Of a stretch of DNA of 64,000 nt, positions 30,772-42,708 are shown piece by piece. The notes under the pieces were generated by a model. That model saw nothing but the letters and a program-made list of their open reading frames with translations. It was not told the origin of the DNA and did no database searches. The DNA comes from Hygrocybe punicea (lineage: Eukaryota > Basidiomycota > Agaricomycetes > Agaricales > Hygrophoraceae). The DNA is taken from NCBI GenBank assembly GCA_963556145.1, contig OY744464.1, positions 4,836,001-4,900,000 of the forward strand. The letters run 5' to 3'. Positions within the stretch are counted from its first letter, which is position 1, and every line of letters begins with the position of its first letter. A program made the translations under genes and the position numbers.

Positions 30772-32905
30772 CTGTGAGGAAGCCTAGGTTGCGGACCGGA
30801 GAGGCGTCGACGAGTAAGCGGACGTTGACTGACGTCGAACTGGATATGGAATCGGAGCGGGACGAAGGGAGACGAGGAAATCCGTTCAAGCACCCGCGGA
30901 TCGGAGTCGGAATCAATGACCACATCTGGGCAGTGCGCAAGATGGCGACGGAAACGCAGAGGGAGATATCGATGATCGCGGATGGCCTCTCGGAGTATGT
31001 TGCGGAGGTCCATTCGAAGCTAACCCGTTGGACGAAGGAGCTGAACCAACTACGCGCGAACCAAGCCCATATCTTTGGCCAACTTGACATGATTGACACA
31101 AAACTCGACGAAAGGAGAAGGGAGTAGAAGGGAAATGGACGGAAAAGGAGGGGAAACGAACCGCGGGACAATGTACATAAAAATAAAATGAGTACATAAT
31201 AAAATCTATAACGGAAAGGGAGAAACGGGTAACTACATAAGCCAGAATCTGGAGGTCGAGGTGGAGGGCGGGACCAGAATACAACGGACACGGAATGGGA
31301 TCGAAACAAACGGGAAACAAAGAAAACTATAAACGGAAACGAAAATATAAATAAGTGGAGGCCGGGAGCGTGAACGGAAAGCGGAACGGAGGACGAAAAC
31401 GCAAAAATGGGTGATGGAAACGGGTCTATATCCCCACAAGAGTTTCTGAAAGAAGGTCGGAGGCAGAACGATGAGAGGAGGCGGAGAACTTCTTGCAAAT
31501 ATTCGAGCGAGGTGTCGAGGGGGCGGAGGTCCAAAATGCGATCACAAAGTAGAATGAAGACGGAAACGAGGAATAATAAAATTTTGAGAACCGGAGTGCC
31601 GACACCAACACGATCCCATATAACGGGTGTGCCGCGTGACGGGTCTAAAAATGACAGGGTGCCCCAAGCGGGCGGAAACGACAAAGTGCCCCAAGTGGGC
31701 GAGGAGGGAACCAGATACGATACGGGAGCGGGAACGACGAGGGGAACTGGGAACGAAGGGGTCGACATAATGGAACCGGGACCGGAATCAAAATCAAATA
31801 AAAGGGGTGGATTGGGGTCCGGAATGGGAACGGGTACGGAATACTCAACCAAAGTCGACGGAATCTCGATAGACGGTGACGGAGGACAATATGGCGACAA
31901 TATCGGGGACGGAATGTCTATTTCTGGAGAATCCGAGGATAATGGGAGCAGGTCTGGTATGAGTTCGTGGACGGAAACCGGAGGGGTCGAATTTGGAGAC
32001 GACGTGGACGAAATAGGAAATGAAATGGATAAATCGGTGACCGGTATCGATAAATCGGGAGTGGGATTGGACGGGGATGACACGGGACTGGATGACAATA
32101 CCTGTAAACAAATGACAGTCTTGACAGGCACCGGAATAGACGGGTACGGAATATGTGATGAAGGGGATGGAGTATATGTAGGACCGGAATGAACGTGGGC
32201 GACGGAACGAACGACAGTGGGCGGGATCGAGGTCGGAATCGGGACCGGAGATGACAAAGCTATGACGGGTGGGGGACTGGGACCGGAATCGGGACTAGAG
32301 ATAGTAACGGCAAGGGAAGGGGATTTCGGAACAGAGCGACAACCGGAAAGCAGGAATAAGGCGGCATCGTGGAAAATGTCGAGCGGGTATGGATCGTCGT
32401 GGTAATGGTTGGGACGAAGGTAATGGAGGCATTCTTCAATACGTAGACGAAGGTCTGAGTCGAATCCGTTGGCGAAGTATGTGTTCCGTTGCTTAACCGA
32501 TAGACGGCTGTTGTCAAACAAGACACCGGAAATGCGTATGAAATCCCGGAAATATTGTCCTAAGTCCGCTTTGTTCTCTATACCGTAAGCCAATTGTCGT
32601 CGCATAAGTTGATCGAGATCCGAGATCGTATACCGGATGGAATCCGTAGCACCGGGATAAAAGTCGAAGACGGCACGTCGGAAAGCGATGAAGTCTTTAG
32701 CGGAAGCGGCGGGAAGTGTCGACCAGAGTTCGTGATCGTCGTTGTTGAGGTACCATAGCGTGTAGCGAATCTTCAAAGCGTCCGTGAGTCCACAATCGGA
32801 ACCGAGTATGTCGATTTCGTCGAAGAAGCGGGGGAGGTCGAGTTCGTTTCCGTCGAATGTCGGGGCTGAGGGATCACCTCGGAGAGGCATGAATCCGTAC
32901 GTCAT
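30764..32905 (-). CDS. gag: Gag of D1 with a long low-complexity tail
   Basis: The first ~215 residues are a Ty3-type Gag core (TFDGNELDLPRFFDE, YPGATDSIRYT, LGQYFRDFIRISG, PNHYHDDPY), clearly related to A and C Gag but diverged. The frame is open upstream of the ATG to about 32998. Beyond residue ~215 it is Ser/Pro/Val-rich, without zinc-knuckle cysteines. Its last part overlaps accessory exon 30776-31127 on the other strand and runs into E2, so only about 32260-32905 is securely Gag. No protease or pol follows; D1 relies on enzymes from elsewhere. 31128-32260 shows no other gene. Confidence 0.65.
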   Translation of the reverse strand: MTYGFMPLRGDPSAPTFDGNELDLPRFFDEIDILGSDCGLTDALKIRYTLWYLNNDDHELWSTLPAASAKDFIAFRRAVFDFYPGATDSIRYTISDLDQLMRRQLAYGIENKADLGQYFRDFIRISGVLFDNSRLSVKQRNTYFANGFDSDLRLRIEECLHYLRPNHYHDDPYPLDIFHDAALFLLSGCRSVPKSPSLAVTISSPDSGPSPPPVIALSSPVPIPTSIPPTVVRSVAHVHSGPTYTPSPSSHIPYPSIPVPVKTVICLQVLSSSPVSSPSNPTPDLSIPVTDLSISFPISSTSSPNSTPPVSVHELIPDLLPLSSDSPEIDIPSPILSPYCPPSPSIEIPSTLVEYSVPVPIPDPNPPLLFDFDSGPGSIMSTPSFPVPLVVPAPVSYLVPSSPTWGTLSFPPAWGTLSFLDPSRGTPVIWDRVGVGTPVLKILLFLVSVFILLCDRILDLRPLDTSLEYLQEVLRLLSSFCLRPSFRNSCGDIDPFPSPIFAFSSSVPLSVHAPGLHLFIFSFPFIVFFVSRLFRSHSVSVVFWSRPPPRPPDSGLCSYPFLPFRYRFYYVLILFLCTLSRGSFPLLFRPFPFYSLLLSSSFVSIMSSWPKIWAWFARSWFSSFVQRVSFEWTSATYSERPSAIIDISLCVSVAILRTAQMWSLIPTPIRGCLNGFPRLPSSRSDSISSSTSVNVRLLVDASPVRNLGFLTVE
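30776..31127 (+). pseudogene. D1 accessory gene, part 4 (C-terminal helices)
   Basis: It starts VRKPRLRTGEASTSK, matching the TRKP...RASTSK region of the A and C versions. An acidic stretch and a helical C-terminus (SEYVAEVHSKLTRWTKELNQ) follow. Stop at 31125-31127. It converges with D1 gag. Confidence 0.75.
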
Positions 32906-33079
32906 ATCGGGAATGTCTAAATCGGGATGCAGGTCGGAAAGTGGGTCGGGTCGAGGAGGTTCGAGGTCGAGGTCGAAGTCGTAAGTGGAACTAAATAACT
33001 AGAGTCAGGTAGAATAGGGAAACGTCATGAAAGTCAAAGCCAACCGTGGGGAGGGTATGAAAAGACAAAAGAAATAAAC

Positions 33080-33097
33080 TCCTCACGGTGGGCTCCA
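33080..33097 (-). other. Primer binding site of D1
   Basis: TGGAGCCCACCGTGAGGA on the minus strand, 2 nt from the 5' LTR at 33100. Confidence 0.8.
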
Positions 33098-33099
33098 GT

Positions 33100-34478
33100 T
33101 GTGATGGCGAGTTCTGTTGTAGACCCGAATGGGAATCTACAAAAGGGTGATCAGCTAAGAAGTGATCAGAGGAGTTTAGTGTCTATGTAGTCTAGTCAAT
33201 CCAACCCGAATCCGGGGTTCCGGATCAGAGGGGAAGTGAAGGGGGTGGAGTACGAAGACTAATATGGAGACGATACGAAGCGAGGACTAAGAAATAGAAC
33301 TGAATGGGAGCGATAACCTGTATTTTCTATATGGTTGTAGTATAAGAGTACATCTTTTATACTACTGGGAGAGATCCTGTGCTGTAGTAACTATGTACTA
33401 CAACCGAAGGCTGTAACTGATAGGAGAGGAGTGGAGTGGAGGAATGCTATGTACTAGGAGACAGGAAACGTAGATACATGATATATGACTATAAACGTAC
33501 TGATTCCGGTGTAGAGGGTCCTCGACCCTCTGAGGCCGTAACATTGATATCTAGCGAATCCGCTCGAACCCGACGTCTCTAGCAATCTACGTTCGAACCC
33601 GACGCAACCCGACACAACCCGATGCATACCGACTAGCACGGCCGCTCACGTACCTGGTCGGTCTATCTCATAAATCACGGAACTTCAAATAGCAAAGATA
33701 GATCTCATCGGACTGGGATCCCGATATCGGACTTGCCCTATTCACGCCTAGCGTCTCCCTTATGGGGATATAGTAAAGTATATTGCATCTTTTACGGTTT
33801 TTTATATCTTCCACCCATTTTCCCTGTCATCGTCGCCTCGCAACGCTCTTCCTACTTCCCCATTTTTATTCTCCTTTGTCTCCTCTCATCGGCCGAGGAC
33901 TCTCGTCCGAATCTAGGTACACAAATTTGTAGTATAAAAACGGTGCCCAAGCGCCGTCTCAGAATAAGAAACCAGTTCCCCCATTTCCTCTCTCTGAGAA
34001 TTAAGTCTCTCAGTAAATTCCATCACACACATTGCTCGTCGGATTCCTCGACGCCCTCCCCGTCGTTCTACCGCCTTTATCTCTACGTTTCTCGTCACCT
34101 GACACCCGACCCGCCGTACCCGACATCGTCGGCTTCGTCGGCTTCGATCGGTCTCGATAGATTTCAGTAGTTTACTCGGCGGCTTCTTACTTTTTATATC
34201 CTATTATCTTACTGAAGCTTGTTAGGCTATTCCTAGTCACTTCTACGCTGACCCCACAGGCTTAGGATTATTATTCCGCAGCCACCCCGACCTCGCCTTT
34301 ACACCGGGTCGTTAGAGACATTGCAGTGCATGTAGGAACGAATCCGGAGGCGGAATCCGGAGCGGAATCGATGGAAACGACCGGAATCGGGCGGAATCGA
34401 CGATACATGAATGGGAATGGATGGGGACGATGTGGGATATGAAGAGGATTCGGGTCCAGACGGCCCGGAGCCTCTACA
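33100..34478 (-). repeat. D1 LTR (5', right), split by solo A LTR
   Basis: 33100-33509 plus 34308-34478 equals 581 bp, the same length as the left LTR and very similar to it. Confidence 0.9.
33510..34303 (+). mobile_element. Solo LTR, family A, inside D1 LTR
   Basis: 794 bp. TSD CCGG at 33506-33509 and 34304-34307. Removing it restores ATTCCGGGTCG as seen in the left D1 LTR. Confidence 0.95.
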
Positions 34479-34482
34479 TCGG

Positions 34483-35260
34483 GGTGGCTGCGGAACTGTA
34501 ATCCTAGCCTGGGGTAGTCAGCGTAGAAGTGACTGGGAATAGTTAGCAAGCTTCAGATAGATAATAAAAGGACTAATGGTAATAAGCCGCTGACTAAAAC
34601 TACTAAAATCTAACAATACCGACATATACTGACGATGCCAACGATGTTGGGTACGGCGGGTCAAGTGTGAGGTGTCGAGCGGTATAACGACAAAGACGGT
34701 AGAAGGACAGGGAGAGTGTCAAGCAAACCGACGAGTTAAAAGAGTAAGTGATTTTGGTAGGAGACAGATTCTGAGTGGGAGAAAGCAGGGGAACTGGTTT
34801 CCTATTCAGAGACAGTGCTTGGGCACCATTTTTATACTACAAATTTCTGTACCTAGATTCGGACGAGAGTCCTCGGCCGGCAAGAGGAAACAAAGGAGAA
34901 TAAAAATGGGGAAGTAGGAAGAGGGTTGCGAGGCGACCATGACAGGGAAAATGGGTGGAAGATATAAAAACCCATAAAAGATGTAATATACTTTACTATA
35001 TCTCCATAAGGGAGACGGTAGGTGCAAATAAGGCAAGTCCGATGTCAGGATCCCCGTCCGATGAGATCTATCTTCGATATTTGAAGTTCCATGACTTTAG
35101 GAGTTTGGACCATTGTGTATGCGAGCGGCCGTGCTAGTCAGTAAGCGTCGGGTTACGTCGGGTTTGAACGTGAGTCGTTGGAGGGGTCGGATTCGAGCGG
35201 GTTCGAGCGGATTCATAATAAATCGGGTTTCCTGTCTCAGAGGGTCGAGGGCCCTCTACA
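34483..35260 (-). repeat. C1 3' LTR, main part
   Basis: It matches 55552-56346. The first 17 bp are at 8915-8931, separated by D1. Confidence 0.9.
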
Positions 35261-35338
35261 TCTCCTTGGGTCTTCTAATAGAGACCATCCATGGTTGATA
35301 GTACGAGATCTTCAAACGCGGGGCGCGAATGTGGCTTA

Positions 35339-35346
35339 TCACGTGA
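35339..35346 (+). promoter_or_regulatory. TCACGTGA upstream of C1 accessory gene
   Basis: A palindromic E-box 108 bp before the ATG at 35447, in the same position relative to the LTR as in A1 and A2. Confidence 0.5.
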
Positions 35347-35446
35347 GCAGCCAAACAACAACAAAGTGAGAAAAACATAAAAAAAAATGCGTCATCGTTG
35401 ATCGGATTTTCTAACTTCATTTCAACACTCCACCTCGACTCACACA

Positions 35447-36770
35447 ATGGACAACAACTCCAATGCCTATCTCGCCTTTGTTAGAAGCATCGACCCTGAG
35501 ACTCGGGCGGACTACCAGGACGTGGTGGACCGAGTCGCCATGTTCCATAACGATGGGTTCGTGGGGATGGTCAAAGGCAAGGAAGGCGCAGCGTGGCAGT
35601 GGTTGATTGGTCATAGAAAGGTCATGGTGAGTTTTCCATCTGGAGAGAAGATCCTGTACGACTAACATTGCCCATCAGTGGGTATATAACGGGATGATGG
35701 CCGAGCTCAAAGATGTGGGCAAACATATAGCGACACCTCCTTTGTGGGAAGATTGGCAGGCGTACGCAGACACATTGGAGGAGTGGCTGATGGAGACAAC
35801 TGAGTGGGCTAGACGGGAGGAGGAAGAAGAAAAACGGTGGGTGGATGTGGAGGCAGTTGTGTGGGAAGAGGAGGCAAGACGGTTGGCGGGGGCACAGGCG
35901 CGAGCAGAGGTGGAGAAGCGGCGAGCGGCTGCAGAGGAGAGGCGGGAGAGGCTCAGGATGGAGAAGGAAGGGCAGCAGTGGAACCAGGAGGTGGACCGGG
36001 TTGAGAGGGAGGAAATCGAATATCGGCGACAGGTCAGCGAGGACTGACGGGCAGGAACAAATATCGCCAACACATCGACCACGGGTGAGCAGGACGTCAT
36101 ACCGGTGCCGGAGGGCGAAGTCACAGTCAGATTCAAAGAAGAGCCCGTCGAACCGGCACCAGAGCAACCGGCGGATCTAGGGGATGTGGAGATGCCTGGT
36201 GTGGAAATTGAGGACGTGGACGGAACGACTGTAAGTCTCTTTTGTTGAGTATCTATTCTTAACCATTGAGCGTCGTAAAAGTTTACCGGACCGTTTCCTC
36301 TACAGCCATGCACAAATTGCATCAAAGCTCAAGAGGCATGCCGAGGTGTGACCGGATACGTTTGCGAGCGGTGTCAAAAGTTGAAGAAGAAATGTACCAA
36401 TGCAACTCATCGGACGGGTGGGGGACAACGCAAGGCGGACACTGGGAAGGGAAAAGCAGTAGCGGGTACGAGGAAACTGCTTTCATTTACCACCAAAACG
36501 ATCCGGACGAGATCCACTCGGGCATCGACAAGTAAGTGGCTGATCGAAGAGGTGGAGTCGGACTCAGAGGATGAGGAAGAAGAGATGGCTGAGGAGCGGC
36601 CGACGAAAAGGCCTAGGGCAGATTCCGAAGGAAACCTGTTCGACGGGGCGATAGAGAGTTTCGGAAGCGTCTCCGCACGACTCACCACGCTGACGGAGGA
36701 GCTGGGAACCCTAGGTGCCGAGGTGAACTGGCATCTGATCCATTACAGCCAATGCCTCCAAAGGCTTTGA
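35447..36770 (+). pseudogene. C1 antisense accessory gene, Zn2Cys6-like and coiled coil
   Basis: Exon 1 is 35447-35626. An intron with GTGAGT and ATCAG occupies 35627-35678. Exon 2 runs from 35679 to GTAAGT at ~36232. Exon 3 begins after CTCTACAG at ~36304. Domains are in the same order as in A2. The zinc cluster is intact (CTNCIKAQEAC then GYVCERCQKLKKKC, 36308-36392). KRPR follows an acidic run, and a C-terminal helical pattern reads SARLTTLTEELGTLG. A TGA at about 36046 breaks exon 2 where the sister genes are open, most simply a CGA to TGA change. This copy keeps a good third exon acceptor, unlike A1 and A2. It converges on pol. Confidence 0.8.
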
Positions 36771-37041
36771 ATCGATCACGAGCAGGTGTTGGCAATGTTA
36801 GTTTTGATGAGGCGAGATTACGAGTTCAGCTGTCTCTAAAAATGTATATACAAAATTGTGTCCGTGTAAATAAAATGAAAAGATTTTTTGTATATATATA
36901 AAAGACATTTTCAGCATGTTCACCCAGCTAAGAAAAGCCAATGGCTCCCGAAGACATGGGACTCTTCGCATCATTTGTCGCAAGAAAAGAAAGAAATGCT
37001 AAGTATAGAGATATAAAATGGACAAGATAAGATAAAAATGC

Positions 37042-40000
37042 CTAATCATCGTCGGCTGAGGAGTCTATAGAGAGTGGATACATCGGATCACCGAGATCGC
37101 TTGAGTCGGTATCATCGGCATCGGGGTATTGTAGAAAATTGTCCAATGGTATCGATATCTTCGAACAGGCATAGTAGGGTACGACTCGGAAAGCGGCATA
37201 TCGGGATTTAGAGACTGCACCGTCGAGTTCGGCTAGTATGTACGACCCGCCAAGAGTTTTCCTGACTACAATCATGGGTCCAAAGTATCGCGGCTTGGCT
37301 TTTTGATTGAGAGACATTTCAATACAGGAATTCCGGACGAGGATGAGGTTGCCAGGTTCGAAGTCAAAGGTTTTGATTGTGTTGGCGTACTTTTCTTCAA
37401 ATTGTCAGGCGGACACGAGCCGAGACTTGGTGAGCTTTTCTTTGACCTGATTGAGGTCGGCTTCTCGTTTATGAAGTTGGCAGGCGCGGATGACTATGAG
37501 GTTGGTCGTGGACATCGTATCTTGTGTCGGAACCTTGTACGTGGCTTCGGCAAAGTTGAATGGAAAAAGTGGCTCTACTTTGTGTGCGATGTAGTAGGAG
37601 GAGTATCTGAGGTTCTTGTGTGTGGTGACCCGTTCAGCCCAAAATACGGAGTGGGTTACAGTATGCCATTTCTTTTCATCTCCGTCACAACTTTTCATGA
37701 TGGCGTCCCGGACATCTAGGTGGCGATGCTCAACGGGTCTGTTTGCTTGTGAGTTATAGGGCGAAATGCAGATGTGCTGGATACCGTAGCGGGAGGCGAG
37801 ATAGTCGAGTGCTTCTATGAATGGCTTGCCATTGTTGTTAACGATTTCTTCGAGAGCGCCCCAATTGCATAAGATGTCTTCAAATAGGAATGTGCCAATG
37901 GTCGAGCCGGTCTCGCAGTGTAGCATTCGGAACTTGGGATAAGTGGAGAGGGAGCAATGGGCTTGGACAATGTACCAGTAGCCGCCGGATCATGGCATAA
38001 ACATCATGTCAACGTATGCTTTGCGGAATAGTGAGGTCGGTGTAGCGACGGTCGGCGGAATGTGGTGATAACACATTTGGCGTACTTGGCACTGATGACA
38101 AGACTGGACGTACCACTTAATGTTGTGGTCGAGGTGCGGCCACCAGAAACGATTGAGCAGCCAGGCACGGATGGAGAATATACCTTTGTGGCCAAGAGAG
38201 TCATGAGCATCTTTGAGTAACTGAAGCTGGCGGTCGGGCGGTATGACGAGTTTGTGTTTTCCGTTGATATGGTTTCCACGTCTATAACCCCAGATAAAGA
38301 GATAATAAAAGATGAAAACGTCGCAAAGGTGTGAACGGGACTTGGGACACTCCCGACAATAACGCGATAATGTGCGATAATATGCGCGATCAAATAAACA
38401 AACATGGAGGGTCGCGAGATAACGCGATATCGCAACGCAGTGATAAACAAGAATCGGAAGGCTTAGCTGGGTGTCCTAGATGACAGCGCGATACGCAGCG
38501 ATGACGTGACGAGACGAGGGTTCTACGCTGCGACTTGGGTCGCGATAGCGGAGAGTGCGCAACGAGAAAAGATGCAGATTGGAGTAGGAATGACTGGATT
38601 TTTAAACTTAAGACGCAAACTAGTGGGGAGGGGAGAACTGGGTTCTTCCTCCTTTATTTTCTACTACAGGACACTTTTTATATTCTAAAGGAATAGGGGG
38701 AAAGGGTGGATGAGTGAAATAGAAATGCAGCGAAATATCGCATGAAAGTGACGAAACGGAAATGGAATAGCGAAGGATTTGAAATAACGGCGAATATCAC
38801 ATGAAAGTTGGCAAAAAGACGAAGATAAACTGGATGAATTACACTTCTGGTATCGGACTCGGTGTCCGAACATGTAGGACGTGTTTAACGGTCGTGTTTC
38901 AGCGTATTGAGACCGGGTTGCGCGGTTAAGATACAGCGAAAATGTCGCAGTCACGTGCGCATTGATCAGCGTAAGTCGCGCAAGTCGTGGGCGGCGCGCT
39001 GATGTTTCGCATGTATGTGGGACGCGGAAGAGTTGTAGGGAAAGTAGAATTGGAACCTATGAGAGATTCCATGCCCAAAGGGAGAGACTGCGTATCACTG
39101 TGACGGTCTTTGTGCCAAAGCTTGTTATCGGTGATGAAGAACTCAAGGGAGTATCTCAGGAACAGACGGTACTCGTCATCTGCGAGGTTCGTGGGTCGGG
39201 TTAGATCTCGTAACCAAGTCTTGACGAGGGCAAGATGAGTGTCAGCCACGCAGGCTTTATTGGATCATGGTATGTCAGAAACGGCTTCCTGATTTGTGTA
39301 GATGAGGACAGCGGGTAACTCGTGGAGTTGGTCAGCTGTGGCATGGCAGCAGCTGCATACGGCAATTGGCTTAGATGGCGTGGGGACGGGTCTGTAGTTA
39401 ACGACTTCCATAAAGAAACCATAAGAGTGGTCGAGCCAATCATCGGAGTCGTTGATCTCCTCGGGGTCTTCTGCAGTGCGGGGACGTCTGGAGAGTCCGT
39501 CGGGTGCACCTTGTGCGGAAGCGGGTATGTGAACGAGTCTAAAATCAAATAAGAGCACGCCGGCTATCCATCGGTTGATCGTTGCATTGGGCTGAATGTC
39601 GGAGCATCCCTTTTATGTACTTCACGTCAACTTTGACAGTGAGGTTGCAGATGCCGATAATGAAAATCCGGTAGGCACGGAGGGCCCTGAAGAGACTGTA
39701 AAGCTTGAGCTTGGACTGGGAGTATTGGGCTTCGCACTCGTTCCAAGATATTGAACCGAATTGATTTGGGTATCGTTTTCCATCGGCACGGATTTGCATG
39801 AGAACGAAGCCGACTCCAAGGACGGAAGAATCAATGGCGAGAATGACCTCCCATTCACGTGTGTAATTGATAATGTGCAGCGCTGGCGATGAAATGACAG
39901 CATTTTTGAGGTAGTCGACGGCGGTCTCTTCTTCTTCACCAAATTCGAAGGGTATACCTTTGCGGGTAAGACGGACGAGGGGTCAGGAGTGGAGTGAGAA

Positions 40001-41550
40001 GTCCTTGATAAAAATACGCAAGATGCCGCAGATACCGAGAAAGGCACGAACTTCGGTGAGGTTGGTCGGCAGTGGCCAATCACGAATCTTCTGTACTTTG
40101 GAGTTGTCGGCTACTCTTCCTTCATATGTGCATCGGTGGCCAACAACAATGACTGAGGGTCAACACAACTCGAGTTTCTTGCTGTTGAAGGTACCGCCGA
40201 CATAGCGGAAATGCTGGATGACGCGGTTGACACCTTGGAAGTGCTCCCAAATGAAACATCGGATTGCTGGGTTCTTGGGTATGGTCTCATAGGTACCGTT
40301 GGGTTGCTTGTAGCGGGTTGGAGGCCCTTTGATGGGAATGTCGTCCATATACGGAATGGCAAGGTGTGGGATTTCATCATGGAGGATGTATGTGGAGTCA
40401 CCGTGTAAGATCTGCAGGGAATTTGTGTATCCCATAGCGATCCACGTAAGTCGAAGCATTCCGAGTGGAGACTGAAACGTCATATAGTCCCAAGACGAGG
40501 GGTGGACGAGGGGTTGGTCAAAAGAGACGAAGAGGTCGAAGGAAGCGTAGCAAGAGTAGCCGCCCAAGGCCTTGGCCAAGTGCTCGGTCATGGGCGGTAT
40601 GGTGGGATCGTGGATCGTGATGGCGTTAAGCGGCTGTAGATCGTGGACGATTCGAAGGGACTTCCCATCCTTTTTCAAAATGCAAAACCAGCGGGAGCGG
40701 TATGAGGAATTCAAGGGTTCATAGGTGCCGGTGTTGATTTTGTCTTTGATGATTCCGATGACTTCATTAAGTATACCGGGAGGGATCGGGATATTTCGAT
40801 GGACCCACGGGTCATGGGGAACGGTGGGAATGTGGATTGGCGGGAAGTAGTCCGTGTTGAACTGGCCTTTCTCGGATTTGTTCCAGGCAAAAGCGGCTTC
40901 TTGCATTTTGATGATATGGTGGCTGATTTTCTCTTCCTCAGGCCAAAGGAATCCATCCAGGTTCATCGGCATCGCGTCATGTCGTTCCTGGGTGTAGCGG
41001 GTGCCGGGTGTAAAGTCAGGCAGGTGTGTCGGGAGCATGGGTAAGTCGGCTAGCGGGTTGCCGGTGATCTCACGTATGATCCGGTATTGGTCGGGTAGAG
41101 TAGTAGAAATTGGGCGGATGCGATTGGCTACCTTTTTGTACTTCTTTTTGGTGATGACACCTTTTAGGTCCCTGGTAGGGGGGGTTGTATACAAGATATA
41201 AACAGCTTGTTTAGTGGAGGCGCTGTTACAAACATTTGAAGGGGAAATAGATGAAGCGGAGGCAGAAACGGAACAAGAGGAAGGAAGGGTATCGGTAGTA
41301 CATATCTGATTTTGTACATCGGTCAACAAAGAGATATACTGCGCGGCAGTCTGAGGCTGAGATGAGGAGAAATCTAGATCGATGGAAAAACATAAGTCCT
41401 CTTCTAAGGGAAATGGCAAAAGGGAAGAATAGTTCGTGGTATACGTGTGGTCGCTTTCGAGTGGCGGCTTCTCATCTCCTGGTGCGTCCTTCCCGAGAGG
41501 TATCTCCGGGTCCTCGACTTCTAAAAATCCAGTTTCCCGGTGTCGGACTG
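37042..41550 (-). pseudogene. pol: Pol of C1, interrupted and decayed
   Basis: On the minus strand RT (41419 to 40160, with YMDD near 40345), RNase H (about 40083 to 39545) and integrase (HDSLGHKG near 38200, NNNGKPF near 37840, and the GPM segment near 37270) are recognisable. Several stops break it, for example TGA near 40157 where A2 has CGA. Solo LTR G splits it at 38265-39097. The second integrase motif reads NNNGKP where A2 has TDNGKP, so a catalytic Asp is lost as well. Confidence 0.85.
38265..39097. mobile_element. Solo LTR, family G, inside C1 pol
   Basis: 833 bp with TG...CA ends. TSD CCGT (38261-38264) and CTGT (39098-39101). It is rich in CGCGATA-like motifs and has no coding capacity. 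Removing it rejoins the pol frame at KDRH-GKHKLV, as in A2. Confidence 0.8.
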
Positions 41551-42708
41551 TTCTCGTCGGTTCTTCTGGTTGTGCTCGATGGTGGGTAAGGTGACGATGG
41601 CGCCAGTGTTTGGATCCGTGATTGTGACTTGTTGATCCCCGTTTTTGTAATCCTTCGTGAGGGCCTTGGAAAGCGTGAAGAAGGGGTGGCCGATGAGGAT
41701 CTCGTAGGGGGCGTCATCGATGACTTGGACTTGGAGGAAAAGATCGACATCGCCGAAGGTAAATTTGAGATTGGTGATCCGGCCGAGGGTATCGTTGTCA
41801 CTCTTGTTTGCCAACTGCATCTGCATCTTCATGTTCTGAAGGCCGTAACCGAGTTTTTCCCAAATGTTGCGTCACATACCGATGATCATGGAGCCGTTGT
41901 CGAGGACGCACTCGAATATGAATTTGCCGTTGATGAGCAGGTAGACCACATGGAGAGGGACTGAGTCATGGCCGACGACGAGTGGGAGGTTTTCCTGACA
42001 ATGTTGACAGGCATGAGTGGGGATTTCGGGTGCGTGGAAGTGAAAGACTTCCACGTTGTTGGTCTCAGCGGTGACCTTTTTCGAGGTGGTGAGATCTTTC
42101 ATGTGATGGCGAGCATCGGACGACATGGCCAGGAGTTCTCGTTGCAAAATGCAAACTTGAGAATTGAGAGCATGGTCAATGACAGATTTAGCGATACCGG
42201 GATCTTCAATAGGAGCCTGGTAGCGGTATTGGGGGTGCGACGTGGGAAGGTTCTGGGGAGTGCGTGGCATGAAGGTGGTCGGCTCGGTCAGCTGCGTATT
42301 TGAAGGTGGAACGATGGTGATCGGGTGCTCATTGACAGGTCTGGTAGACATTTTCTCGGCCAGTTTCATGACAGGTACGGATGTAGAGGTGGCGGGCGGG
42401 TTAGGGTATGACTCTCTGGACTTTCCTTTCGCTTTAGAGGGGATCTCTACACCGTCAAATCTAACCCATTTATGAAGCCACTGCACTTCAGCTTCCAGAA
42501 CCTTAATTTGTTCGTTGTCGTTGTCGATGTCGGACGTCGTGGACTGAAAGATGTCGGCGTACTCGGTGGTGACCTCAGGTTCATAAGTCAGTACTTCGAC
42601 AGTGGAGACAAAGTTAGTTTTGACATGAGGCGGTGGGTTGCGTTGGAACGGTTCTGTGGGGTTACAGGCAGGGGGAGCGTGGTTGCCGGGGTTCTGTGTG
42701 TGCCACGC
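41521..42708 (-). pseudogene. Gag C-terminus and protease of C1
   Basis: It encodes the linker and a retropepsin-like domain (VLDNGSM near 41905), with the same GGATTTTTAG junction to pol as A2. A TGA near 41873 breaks it. It continues to the right at 43610 after removing solo LTR B. Confidence 0.8.

Larger units (their letters stand above)
8932..34478 (-). mobile_element. D1: Ty3-type element with gag and accessory gene but no pol
   Basis: Its 581 bp LTRs are at 8932-9512 and 33100-34478 (the latter split by a solo A LTR). The TSD is TCGG at 8928-8931 and 34479-34482, inside the 3' LTR of C1. With nested insertions removed, the interior holds gag (minus, start about 32905) and the opposite-strand accessory gene (9851 to 31127). 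Protease, RT and integrase are absent. Nested in it are A2, solo B (27766-28699), E2 (28866-30771) and solo A (33510-34303). Confidence 0.85.
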
